Positions 1 through 7,984 of a stretch of 62,773 bases of DNA are shown in pieces. This stretch comes from Candidatus Contendibacter sp. (GTDB lineage: Bacteria; Pseudomonadota; Gammaproteobacteria; Competibacterales; Competibacteraceae): contig JARSSO010000040.1 in assembly GCA_029624765.1 (NCBI GenBank), positions 1-62,773 on the forward strand. Reading direction: 5' to 3'. The notes beneath the pieces were generated by a model. It ran no database searches, was not told the origin of the DNA, and saw only the letters and a list, made by a program, of their open reading frames with translations. Positions within the stretch are counted from its first letter, which is position 1. Every line of letters begins with the position of its first letter. The position numbers and the translations under genes are program-made.

Positions 1-99
1 CTATTCTTTTACAGCTTCTTCAATACCTTATCCCTTAAGTTGGCGCATATGCCCCAATCCCCACCGTCCGCGACTAGGAGGATCCAGACAGCCGAGCAG

Positions 100-116
100 G
101 GTACGCACCGCGTGCC
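100..116. repeat. GGTACGC-ACC-GCGTRCC palindromic repeat, copy 1
   Basis: Seven-base arms (GGTACGC / GCGTGCC, one mismatch) flank a 3-base loop. The same palindrome recurs near 53626, 55025, 56628, 58089, 59353 and 59744, where it marks toxin-cassette boundaries. Here it sits just downstream of a YoeB remnant on the minus strand. Bases 1-132 otherwise show no gene. Confidence 0.7.
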
Positions 117-132
117 GGCCTACCCCGCTGCC

Positions 133-285
133 TCAACGATCCTCGTTATGTCCGCCGATGGCGAAAATACGGATTGACGAGTCGTCGAATCGGTAAATCA
201 ACCGATCCCGCTGGGACAGGCGGCGGGACCAAAGTCCCACGAGATCGTGCTTCAAGGCTTCCGGCTTGCCAGTACCCATCCTGGA
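133..285 (-). pseudogene. yoeB: YoeB/Txe-family toxin, C-terminal remnant
   Basis: The last ~50 codons of this reading frame match the C-terminal half of YoeB, the ribosome-dependent mRNA interferase. The block GKPEALKHDLVGLWSRRL is followed by RLIYRFDD, which parallels the GKPE-LK...G-WSRR...HRL-Y block of E. coli YoeB. YoeB is about 84 residues. The N-terminal half is missing because the sequence upstream belongs to the HpaB-like gene. No YefM antitoxin is visible. The terminal residues GGHNEDR differ from the catalytic CRYHY-type tail of YoeB. The piece looks like a decayed toxin-antitoxin locus cut by the neighbouring gene. Confidence 0.65.
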
Positions 286-1868
286 GCGCACAGGGCGGAA
301 TTCAGCCCGGTTGAAGCACTGGCTCCCGCGGACCCCGGCGACGGCAGGGCAGCGGGGTCCACGCAGCCTTCCGCGCAGCAGCGGCCTGGCTGCCGCTGGC
401 GGCTGAGACGGCGCGTTCCATCGGCCAGCACGCCGCGCTCCAGCAGTCGTTCCACCAGTTCCACCTTGTCGCCGACCGGGTAATGGCGCCAGATTTCCTT
501 CTTCATCGCTTCGGGCGAACCGCCGCCGTGCAGCGAGATCACCGAATACCAGCCGGCCTGGTATGAGGCGGTCAGGTCCTCGATGAAGCGCGCAACCTCG
601 ATCCGTTTTTCGTAGGGAATATCCGACCGCCCGGCGAGCAGTTCCGAAAGCCGGCCGGCGGTGGCCGGATTGTGATCCTCGTCCGGCCCCGGCAGGGCCA
701 CGATCAGTCCGCCCGAAACCTCGTGGGCGACCCGGTGCATGTCGTAAATCTGGGTGGCCAGCAGCAGCTTGCCGATATTGGCGAACACCGGTTCGGGGAC
801 CATGACGCCGGCGGGGTCCGGAATGCCGTAGACCGAGGCCGCCACGCCGCAAGCGTAGAAGCCCTCGACGATCTGGATCAGTTCCACCATCGGCTCGCGC
901 AGGCTGGCGGCGCGGTTGAGGTCAAGCCCATTCGCCTCGGTCATCAGCGCGCCCGCCCCGATCAGCAGATCGCCGAAGCCGGCCCGCGCGCCGATGCAGG
1001 TATGGCGGTGATGCGTCGCGTATTCGTGGGTGAGAAAGCCGGAGTGCATCCATTCGCCGGCTAGAAACACCCGCTCCCAGGGCACCAACACCCGGTCGAA
1101 CACCGCTACCGCCGTGGACTGGCCGTAGCGGGCGCTGAATTTCGCCGCCGCTTCGCCAGGCCGCCCGGCGGGCCGGGCGACCAGGGTCAGATTCTCGGCG
1201 TCGACCGGCACGGCGCAGCACACCGCGAAAGCGGCGTCGGCTTCGGTCATGTTCCGCCCCGGCATCACCAGCAATTCGTGCAGGTAGGGAGCGCCGGTGA
1301 CGATCGCCTTGACGCCGGACAGGACGATACCGTCCGGGCGGCGCTCGACGATGCGGACGTAGGCGTCGGGATTGGTCTGCTGGCTGGGCCGGCGGCTACG
1401 GTCGCCCTTGCCGTCGGTCATCGCCACCCCGAGCGCCAGGTCTTCCGCGTACACCCGTTCCAGATAGGCGTGAAAGCGCTCGCCGTAGGTCGTGCCGAGG
1501 TCGGCATCCACCCGCGCGGTCGTCTGGCGAATCGCGGCCAGCGCGTCGCCGCCCAGATAGCGTTGCGCGCAGCCGGTTTCCTGACACACCAGCCGCACCG
1601 CCTCCAGTTTGTCGAGCAAATCCTCGGTCGACGCCGGAATGGCGATCATCCGGTTCACCGGCTGGCCGCCGGCCAAATCCGGCCGGGCCGCCCGCATCAG
1701 CGCCGCGCAGTCCTCGCGCAGGGCAAAGTCGTAGGTCAGCGCCACGCCGTTCACGCCCGGCGCCAGCAACGGCTCGTCGGCCACCGATTCAATCAGACGG
1801 CCGTTGACATAGACTCGCGGCTGGCAGCGCCGCAACGAATCACGGTAATCCTGGCCGGACATCAACAT
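252..1868 (-). CDS. HpaB / 4-hydroxybutyryl-CoA dehydratase family flavoprotein
   Basis: This is an acyl-CoA-dehydrogenase-like flavoprotein of the family that contains 4-hydroxyphenylacetate 3-hydroxylase (HpaB) and 4-hydroxybutyryl-CoA dehydratase (AbfD). Family features are the GQDYRDSL N-terminus, DKGDRSxRP-like text near residue 155, VPWERVF and THHRHTCIGARAG. In AbfD a Cys-x3-Cys and a later His/Cys pair hold a [4Fe-4S] cluster. Here the first motif reads GCAQRYLGGD, so the second Cys appears to be Tyr, and the His-Cys spacing is short. The cluster, and so dehydratase activity, is doubtful. The start at 1868 is preferred over 1877 because an AGGA lies 9 bases upstream. The last ~45 codons are Cys/Arg/Ser-rich, overlap the YoeB remnant and look like read-through rather than native sequence. 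Confidence 0.8.
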   Translation of the reverse strand: MLMSGQDYRDSLRRCQPRVYVNGRLIESVADEPLLAPGVNGVALTYDFALREDCAALMRAARPDLAGGQPVNRMIAIPASTEDLLDKLEAVRLVCQETGCAQRYLGGDALAAIRQTTARVDADLGTTYGERFHAYLERVYAEDLALGVAMTDGKGDRSRRPSQQTNPDAYVRIVERRPDGIVLSGVKAIVTGAPYLHELLVMPGRNMTEADAAFAVCCAVPVDAENLTLVARPAGRPGEAAAKFSARYGQSTAVAVFDRVLVPWERVFLAGEWMHSGFLTHEYATHHRHTCIGARAGFGDLLIGAGALMTEANGLDLNRAASLREPMVELIQIVEGFYACGVAASVYGIPDPAGVMVPEPVFANIGKLLLATQIYDMHRVAHEVSGGLIVALPGPDEDHNPATAGRLSELLAGRSDIPYEKRIEVARFIEDLTASYQAGWYSVISLHGGGSPEAMKKEIWRHYPVGDKVELVERLLERGVLADGTRRLSRQRQPGRCCAEGCVDPAALPSPGSAGASASTGLNSALCAPGWVLASRKP

Positions 1869-2006
1869 GGGAGTCATTCCTGGGTGGTGGGAACATCAAA
1901 CAGGTGCTGTGCTCTCGTTCAGCCGTATCCGGTTGAGCAACAGCCACGAAATTCGTTATAACGGCAAGGCTTCCAATCGGCCTTCGTCAATTCCAAAGGA
2001 GATGTC

Positions 2007-2402
2007 ATGAAAAAACTGACCGGATGGCTCGCCGCGCTGCTGTTTTCGACCCTGGCGCTGGCTGGACCGAACACACCGGCCCCTGGTCAACCGTTGATTA
2101 TCGACGTGCGCACCGCCGATGAATATCGCACGGAACATGTGCGAGAAGCCATCAACATTCCCTACGACGAGATCGCCGCCCGCATCGCCGCCGTCGCGCC
2201 GGACCGCGACAGCCGCATCGTCCTCTACTGCCGCAGCGGCCGCCGCTCCGGCATCGCCGAACAGGCGCTGCGGCAGATGGGCTACCGCCAGGTGGAGAAC
2301 AAGGGCGGGTTGAGCGATATGTTGCAAAACGGCTATCAAATCGACCAGAAAACGGTCGTTTGCCAAGCCAGCCCAACGACTTCCTGCCATGATGACCGTT
2401 GA
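2007..2402 (+). CDS. Exported rhodanese-like sulfurtransferase
   Basis: This is a 131-residue single-domain rhodanese that transfers sulfane sulfur through a persulfide Cys. A signal peptide (MKKLTGWLAALLFSTLALA) directs it to the periplasm. IDVRTADEY and AINIPYDE are family blocks, and YCRSGRRS is the active-site loop with the catalytic Cys near residue 76. It resembles PspE. AAAGGAG lies 6 bases before the ATG. The gene overlaps the downstream tusA-like gene by 14 bases, so the two are probably co-transcribed, although one product is exported and the other cytoplasmic. Confidence 0.88.
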   Translation: MKKLTGWLAALLFSTLALAGPNTPAPGQPLIIDVRTADEYRTEHVREAINIPYDEIAARIAAVAPDRDSRIVLYCRSGRRSGIAEQALRQMGYRQVENKGGLSDMLQNGYQIDQKTVVCQASPTTSCHDDR

Positions 2403-2625
2403 CGCCGAACTCGACGCCTCCGGGCTGAACTGCCCCCTGCCGATCCTCAAGGCCAAGAAGGCGCTGGCCGGCCTGCGCGGCGGCCAAGTGTTGCGGATCG
2501 TCGCCACCGACCCCGAGTCAGTGCGGGACTTCGAGGCTTTCAGCCAGCAGATGGGCCATGCCCTGCTGGAAGCGCGCGAGGATAACGGACGGTTCCATTT
2601 CCTGCTGCGCAAACGGCTGGATTGA
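2389..2625 (+). CDS. tusA: TusA/SirA-family sulfur carrier
   Basis: This is a 78-residue TusA/SirA/YedF fold protein. LDASGLNCPLPILKAKKAL contains the CPxP signature with the sulfur-accepting Cys near residue 15. Members pass persulfide sulfur in tRNA thiolation or sulfur oxidation. The start lies inside the rhodanese gene; a second ATG at 2392 is an equal alternative. Linkage to a rhodanese is common for TusA-type proteins in sulfur-metabolising bacteria and suggests a sulfur relay. Which member of the family it is (TusA or YedF-like) cannot be settled from the sequence alone. Confidence 0.85.
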   Translation: MMTVDAELDASGLNCPLPILKAKKALAGLRGGQVLRIVATDPESVRDFEAFSQQMGHALLEAREDNGRFHFLLRKRLD

Positions 2626-2763
2626 CCGCCGTTTTCATTTCTACCTGGGTCTGAGTGCTATGCGACTTCCAGGACGCGGCCGATTCGATCCTTTGCTCTG
2701 GTTTCACGGATGGGACAAGCAAAGAATCACTGCGAAAACCGGGTGATGCTATCGCTTGCCCCC

Positions 2764-3504
2764 TCAGAAATTCGCCAGGGATCGGAACCAAACAATCGAC
2801 AAACCCGTGATCAGCATTACGACAGAGAATCCCAAAATCATTCCCCTGACAAAATAACCCTTGGCAGGGGCAGGCGCCTCGTTGTATTGCGATGGAATCG
2901 GTTTAGAGGGTTCCCGCAACGCTTCGTGAGCAGTGAGTGGGACAGGCGCCGCGCTACGTTGCGATGGAACCGGCTCGGCTTGCCATAAATCGTGCAACTC
3001 ATTCAAATGGCTGACCGCGCGCATCATTCCTTTACCGACCATCGTCCTTTCCAATACAGCGGGATCGTCCAGATTTTCCTTTGGGAACACGAAAAGCGAC
3101 TGTTGATCCAGTTTCTCCAACACCAGCGCCAGCTTTTGCGGAAAGGCTTCCACCCTGGCAATGCAGCCCGGCTTGCTCAAAACCCCAGTCGCGATGATCC
3201 GTTCGAACGGTCCCCGCTCGCCGAACCGCGCCCGTTTATCCGCCAGCGCCAACGCCAGACCATAGCTACTGCCCTCGAAGTCCGGATCGCTAAAGCGGAT
3301 CACCACATCGATCTGAACCGTCGCCAGACCCTCGCCATCGCGGGCATGGCCGAGAATCTGTTTGATCTCGGTCGTGCGGTTTGAGTACGAGCACGATTTC
3401 CGACCTTCGTGGCTGGTCAGATACGCCCTGACCTTAACCTGACTCAGACCGCCGCTCGCGCCGGCCGTGGGAAATTCGATAGCGGCTTCGCGCTGCTCCA
3501 GCAT
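2764..3504 (-). CDS. Lon (S16)-like Ser/Lys protease domain with C-terminal membrane anchor
   Basis: This 246-residue protein has no AAA domain. Residues 78-90 (GSSYGLALALA) align with the Lon GPSAG block, placing Ser80 as nucleophile. ATGVLSKPGCIARVEAFPQK aligns with the Lon segment TGEI-L-G-V-PIGGLKEK, placing Lys124 as general base. The Ser-Lys spacing of 44 matches Lon (43). LFVFPKEN resembles the next Lon strand. Residues ~220-242 form a single hydrophobic helix, so the domain is tail-anchored. It is last in a minus-strand trio, 4 bases after its neighbour. The fold assignment is my own motif alignment; the substrate is unknown. Confidence 0.6.
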   Translation of the reverse strand: MLEQREAAIEFPTAGASGGLSQVKVRAYLTSHEGRKSCSYSNRTTEIKQILGHARDGEGLATVQIDVVIRFSDPDFEGSSYGLALALADKRARFGERGPFERIIATGVLSKPGCIARVEAFPQKLALVLEKLDQQSLFVFPKENLDDPAVLERTMVGKGMMRAVSHLNELHDLWQAEPVPSQRSAAPVPLTAHEALREPSKPIPSQYNEAPAPAKGYFVRGMILGFSVVMLITGLSIVWFRSLANF

Positions 3505-3508
3505 GGCT

Positions 3509-4063
3509 CTAACCGGGCTGAATCTGTAATTGCCGCTGGTGCAAACGATCCAGCGGCGACCCTTCCAACCGCCAATCGCCGCTCAGTTCACCATCGCTAT
3601 CCGGTTGGCCGGCCAGCCAAACCTCTCCCTCTTCATCCACCAGCCGGATGCCATCGCTCGCCAGCGGCCGGAACGTGGGCGACAGCTTCAGAAATAAATT
3701 CCAGGTCTTGCCTTCCGCATCGAGGGGAAACAGAACGAGGGTGAAATGAGGGTTGCTCTCGATCTTCAAGGGCTCGACCGTCGGACTGGCGGCGGCCCGA
3801 TAACGCAAGGCGGTTTCGATGCCCGCCCGTTTCCAGCGCGCGTAGGCTTCGGCGCGCGCGACGTCCGCCATAAAATAAAACTGGCGACGCGCCGATGGCG
3901 AATGGAGCAGCACCCGCCGTTCCTCCTCCGGCAAAACCCCTTTTCGCGCCAGCGCCTCCCGCCATCGAGTCTCAGCACTCGCGCCAGCCGCCACTGGAGC
4001 GGCTGCCTCGTCCTGCATCGCCAACACTGCGGCCAAGAGCTTGACCTGTTTGTTTCTGTTCAT
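3509..4063 (-). CDS. Conserved protein of unknown function
   Basis: I do not recognise this protein (184 residues from the ATG at 4063). That start has GGGGA 8 bases upstream; an earlier ATG at 4078 and a TTG at 4081 are possible. The N-terminus (NKQVKLLAAVLAM) is mildly hydrophobic but not a convincing signal peptide. The middle has an Ala/Arg-rich helical stretch. The C-terminal ~90 residues look like a beta-sandwich (HFTLVLFPLD, WNLFLKLSP, GEVWLAGQPD). It lies between the sigma-like gene (24 bases upstream of this start) and the Lon-like gene (4 bases downstream), so the three are probably one transcript. Confidence 0.6.
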   Translation of the reverse strand: MNRNKQVKLLAAVLAMQDEAAAPVAAGASAETRWREALARKGVLPEEERRVLLHSPSARRQFYFMADVARAEAYARWKRAGIETALRYRAAASPTVEPLKIESNPHFTLVLFPLDAEGKTWNLFLKLSPTFRPLASDGIRLVDEEGEVWLAGQPDSDGELSGDWRLEGSPLDRLHQRQLQIQPG

Positions 4064-4087
4064 CGCCGTGATCCCCATCAAAGCCGC

Positions 4088-4981
4088 TTACCGGCGCAGG
4101 CAGTCGGCCAGCAGGCGCCGCGCGTGATCGGCGCGCTTGCGCAAGGTTTCCCAGCCGAAACCATAGTGGTTCTTGAAATCGATCTCCCGCAGGAAAACCG
4201 GTTCGTCGTCCAGGCCAAATTTGATCGCCAACGCTTGACGCAACTCGGACGACAAATTCTCCAAACACTGTTCGAGTTGAATCAGCGCGTCGGGCGTGGC
4301 CAGAAATTCGGCGACCAATTCGATCCGCTGCGTATCGTCATCCAGTGATTCGGCGGCGCGCGCGTTTGAGGCATACAAATATTCCAGAATCGTCGCCACG
4401 GTCTGCGGCAGGTTGGACAGCGATCTGGTCTGGATCTCCACCAGCAGATCGGTCGCCAACTCCGGAAGATCGCCATACGGCTTGCCACGCCGCTTCTCCA
4501 ACTCCCGGCCGAGTTGTTCGATCCGGCGCAGCGCCTGCAACTGGTGGGAACCCGGCCCACCGCCGAACCCGTCCAACTGATCCATCTTGTCCTTGAAATG
4601 CTGGCTGAGCACATTCCATAGCAACTGCTCCACCCGGCTCTCGCGGTTATGGCGATACGCCGCGCATAACGGTTCCAGCACACTCGCGATCACCTGCGCC
4701 TGCCCGGCGCTGTCGAACAGCAAGCCCATGGCGGCCCGCGCCATTTGCCCCCGCTCGTCGGGGTCGCCGCGAATCACCGACTCCAGTTTCCGTTGCAGCC
4801 CTTCACCCCAGACCCTCACCGCCCGATCCAGGGCGATACCCGAATCCGCGCTGGCGCAGGCCGCGCAAATCCGGGACAGCAACCCCTCGCGATGATGCAC
4901 GATGCACAACCGTCGCAGATAAGCCAGCAGATGCCGGCGCGCGATCATACCCTGATACAGCCATTCCCCTTGATTGCTCAT
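4088..4981 (-). CDS. Protein with sigma-70 region-4-like helix-turn-helix
   Basis: This is a 297-residue, mostly helical protein. Its last ~55 residues (LSSELRQALAIKFGLDD, then WETLRKRADHARRLLADCL) follow the pattern of sigma-70 region 4: L-ER-AL-LKFGL, a short insert, then a recognition helix ending in RARR-L. No region 2 is evident, so it is not a complete ECF sigma factor and may be an adaptor or DNA-binding regulator. It heads the operon with the unknown protein and the Lon-like protease, and is divergent from the gene at 5140 across a 158-base gap. That gap holds a GC-rich hairpin (about 5022-5042). Confidence 0.5.
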   Translation of the reverse strand: MSNQGEWLYQGMIARRHLLAYLRRLCIVHHREGLLSRICAACASADSGIALDRAVRVWGEGLQRKLESVIRGDPDERGQMARAAMGLLFDSAGQAQVIASVLEPLCAAYRHNRESRVEQLLWNVLSQHFKDKMDQLDGFGGGPGSHQLQALRRIEQLGRELEKRRGKPYGDLPELATDLLVEIQTRSLSNLPQTVATILEYLYASNARAAESLDDDTQRIELVAEFLATPDALIQLEQCLENLSSELRQALAIKFGLDDEPVFLREIDFKNHYGFGWETLRKRADHARRLLADCLRR

Positions 4982-5139
4982 CGCCTTTCTTGCTTCGTGG
5001 TTTCGGTGCCATCACCGCCAGGAAGGCCGGGCTTCGGGCCTTCGACCTTCATGGTTACGGCAATTTTACGCCAGCATCCACCTGATTCAGACAATGGGAA
5101 AGAAAGTTACTAAAATTGGTAAAAAATTCAGGTGCCACC

Positions 5140-6609
5140 ATGGATACGCGACGATCGCTCTGGGCCGGATTACTGGTTGGCGCCCTGCTGGGTCTGGCCC
5201 CCTCCTACCTGCTGCTGCGACAGTTTGCGCCCGAACTGCTCGCTCGGGCCAAAGCTTTGACTTGGACCGCCGTCCTAGCCAGCCTTCCCCGCCAGCCCCT
5301 CGATCAACTGGCCACGCGCCGCGCCGAAATCGAGCGACGGCTGGCAACGCTGCGCGAGGGCCTGCATGCGCTGACGCGCGACCTCCAGGAAAACACCTTG
5401 ACCTACGCGCGCCTGTCGGTCCTGTTGAATCAGGGCAAGGCGCGCTATCAGGCCGGCTTGCGCGAAGGCAATCATCCGCTGTTCTTCGCCGGCGTCACAC
5501 ATGGGAATCTGGAAGCCTTACGCGTCTGGCTCGAACAACGGTACGCCAGTCGGAACGCCGTGGCCGCGCGGCTGGAAACGCTTTGGCAACAGCAGGAACA
5601 GCACCACAACGCAGTCCGGGAACTGGCGGCATGGCAGGCTCGCGCCGCCGAGACGCCGAGCGCGGCGGGCGCGACGCTCTCGTCGGAACGGGTGGCGACG
5701 CTGTTGCTTGAGTTGGAAAATTTGCCCGTCGATCTTCAATCCACGCCCGCCGCGTCATCCCCTGGTCAGAGCGTGCGCGGCCTGCTTGCTTCCCATGCGG
5801 CAACCCCGGAAGGAAGCGGCGTCGACATCGAAGAATTCGCGTCGTTCCTCCGGCGGCCGGAGCCAGTGGGATATTTGGATTGGCAAGGCTATTGGGTTTA
5901 CGCCTTGGGCGAGGCGGAACCGCCGCCGATCCATCCCCTCCCACCGCTGCCGGAAAGACGCGCGCTGGCGTTGCGGGCCGCCATGGCCGGTCTGTGGGAT
6001 ACGCTCGGCGCGGCGCGATTTAACGCGGAAACTCCGTTGCAAGCGGTCATCGACGCGACCCCGGCGATTCGGGGCAAACTAGCTGCCCTGGCGGAGGAGA
6101 TCCAAATCGTGGACGAATGGCATGGCGACGACGGTAGCATACACCTGCTAACCCGTCTCCCCCTGCTGGGGCGAACCGGTTTGCTGGCCGCCCTGACCCC
6201 GCTGGAACTGCGCCGGCTGGCCCAGCGGGATTCCAGCGGCCGGTGGCCGTCGAGCAAGCTGGAGCAACCCGGATATACCGGACTGGTGGTGGACACCCAG
6301 GGCATTCAGGCCAAGCCGGGCCTGTTTCCACGCCTGGTCACCCGTTCCGGTCGGGTCGTGTACGATCTGACCGTGAGCGATCCTAACGCATTGGTCCAGC
6401 GGGGCCTGTGCATTTATGGCCGTTCGCTGGCCGGCCTGAAAACCGACCCGCACCTGGGCGACCATCCGCTCATCGTCAAGGCGGCGGAGGCGGTCGGCGT
6501 GGAACGGGTGGATCTGGTGCTGGAGGACTGGCTGGGCGAGGTGGTGATGGCGGCGACGACGGGGCCGGATTTCCTGACGGCGGCGCGGGTCGGCATCCTG
6601 CTGGACTGA
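5140..6609 (+). CDS. Membrane-anchored protein with LPP20/FlgP-type C-terminal domain
   Basis: 489 residues from the ATG at 5140, which is preceded by CAGGTG. An N-terminal membrane helix (LWAGLLVGALLGLAPSYLLL) is followed by a long coiled-coil-like region (about 55-190). The last ~110 residues (YTGLVVDTQGIQAKPGLFP, GRVVYDLTVSDPN, QRGLCIYGRSL, HPLIVKAAEA) match the C-terminal domain of the LPP20-family protein at 27735-28754 almost block for block. That domain is known to me from FlgP-like lipoproteins. The middle is unrecognised. It opens a plus-strand run ending with the S41 protease at 13530. Confidence 0.6.
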   Translation: MDTRRSLWAGLLVGALLGLAPSYLLLRQFAPELLARAKALTWTAVLASLPRQPLDQLATRRAEIERRLATLREGLHALTRDLQENTLTYARLSVLLNQGKARYQAGLREGNHPLFFAGVTHGNLEALRVWLEQRYASRNAVAARLETLWQQQEQHHNAVRELAAWQARAAETPSAAGATLSSERVATLLLELENLPVDLQSTPAASSPGQSVRGLLASHAATPEGSGVDIEEFASFLRRPEPVGYLDWQGYWVYALGEAEPPPIHPLPPLPERRALALRAAMAGLWDTLGAARFNAETPLQAVIDATPAIRGKLAALAEEIQIVDEWHGDDGSIHLLTRLPLLGRTGLLAALTPLELRRLAQRDSSGRWPSSKLEQPGYTGLVVDTQGIQAKPGLFPRLVTRSGRVVYDLTVSDPNALVQRGLCIYGRSLAGLKTDPHLGDHPLIVKAAEAVGVERVDLVLEDWLGEVVMAATTGPDFLTAARVGILLD

Positions 6610-6714
6610 GCGGATACCAGAGGATCGCATTTTCCCGCCCATGGAAAAGTAAGGCGGATCTTTCCGGCACGGATGTTGGGTAAGCAATGCGCTATCGATT
6701 TTGGGGAGACCTAC

Positions 6715-7905
6715 ATGAAGAAAACCGCGATGATTTGGGTATTCGCGACATTGTTGACGCTAGCCGGTGTGACGCGGGTCCAGGCGGCTTCAGAAGTGGA
6801 CAGCGTGGTGCGGCTACTGACCGAGCGGCTGACCACCGCCGGCGAGGGCAAGGTGATCCGGGTCGGGGAAACCGGGCTGCTGTTTCTCCAATTCGACCGG
6901 CAGGGTGGCTTGGCGGAAGGCGGCCAGGTGGAACTGAAGCGCACCGGAGCGCCGATTCGGGTCGGCAACGAAACGGTCGGCTACGAAGAAGAAACCGTTG
7001 GCATGGCGACCATCACCAAGCTGATGAAGGACAAGGCGCTGGCGCAAATGGCCGGAAACGCCAAGGGCGTCGCCAAGCCTGGCGACAAGGTCTATGCCGC
7101 CGGCGATCAAAAGGGACGGCTGGTGGTGACGCCGTTCACCTACAACAACCATCCAACTGAATTCAGCATCAACCTTCAGGAAAAGTTGATCACGTCTCTG
7201 GTGAACAAAGGCATCAAGGTGGTCGAGCGCGGCCAGTTGGAAAAAGTGTTGAAGGAGCAGCAGTTGAGCTATTCGGGGCTGGTCGATTTAAGTTCCGCGC
7301 AACAGATTGGCAAGCTGCTGGGGGCGGGCGGAATCGTGTTGGGCACGATCACCGATCAGGGCAATGCGGTGGCGGTGAATTCGCGCCTGGTTGAGGTGGG
7401 GACCGCCGACATCGTGGCCGCCGCCGAAGCGGAGCTGGCGAAAACACCCTTGGTTGCCCAAGGGCTGGAGAAAATCGCTACGGAATCGGGAGTCACGGGC
7501 GGTTCTTCAAAATCAGGGGCAGGGACGGGGAAAAAAGTGGATAAGAATTCCCTGTTTTTTGAAAATGATGCCGTGAGAATAGAAGTCGTTTCGTTTGTAC
7601 AACAGCCAGAAGGGTTGCTGCTGAAATTGAGATATTGGAACAGGACAAAGCTCGATTATGAGTTAGGTCTAGCTGATCCCGGGGAAAACACGTATCTTGT
7701 CGACAATGAGGGAAATCAATACTCGTTTAAAGAAGCCGAAATGGATAGAAGACGTAATCTTCCGGTTGGCGCACCCCGTATCTCCGATATTCTTTTCCGA
7801 AATGGCGGCTTGTCGGGTAAGGAATTCATCTTTACAGCCAAATATTTTCCCGGTGGCGGTATCAGAGATTTCTCCGTCAGTATTGCGGGATTGAAGCCTC
7901 AATAA
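6715..7905 (+). CDS. Exported FlgO/CsgG-like protein with C-terminal beta domain
   Basis: 396 residues; the ATG at 6715 follows GGGGAG by 6 bases. The signal peptide ends near VQA. Residues ~135-250 form a FlgO/CsgG-type domain: VVTPFTYNN, VVERGQLEKVLKEQ, SGLVDLSSAQQIGKLLGAGG, IVLGTITDQ. Such domains form outer-membrane rings or periplasmic assemblies (curli secretion, flagellar H-ring). The N-terminal ~100 residues contain FlgT-like GEGKVIRVGETG text. The C-terminal ~115 residues (LFFENDAVRIEVVSF onward) are a separate, more AT-rich beta-sandwich resembling DUF4352-type domains. It is paralogous to 9616-11094 up to residue ~255, after which the C-termini are unrelated. Confidence 0.75.
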   Translation: MKKTAMIWVFATLLTLAGVTRVQAASEVDSVVRLLTERLTTAGEGKVIRVGETGLLFLQFDRQGGLAEGGQVELKRTGAPIRVGNETVGYEEETVGMATITKLMKDKALAQMAGNAKGVAKPGDKVYAAGDQKGRLVVTPFTYNNHPTEFSINLQEKLITSLVNKGIKVVERGQLEKVLKEQQLSYSGLVDLSSAQQIGKLLGAGGIVLGTITDQGNAVAVNSRLVEVGTADIVAAAEAELAKTPLVAQGLEKIATESGVTGGSSKSGAGTGKKVDKNSLFFENDAVRIEVVSFVQQPEGLLLKLRYWNRTKLDYELGLADPGENTYLVDNEGNQYSFKEAEMDRRRNLPVGAPRISDILFRNGGLSGKEFIFTAKYFPGGGIRDFSVSIAGLKPQ

Positions 7906-7984
7906 ATTCTTCGGGGGATTAAATTCATCACAACCGGGCTTGAAACCCGCCCCCGATGCTGCCCCCGCCCCCCGGAGCCACTTC

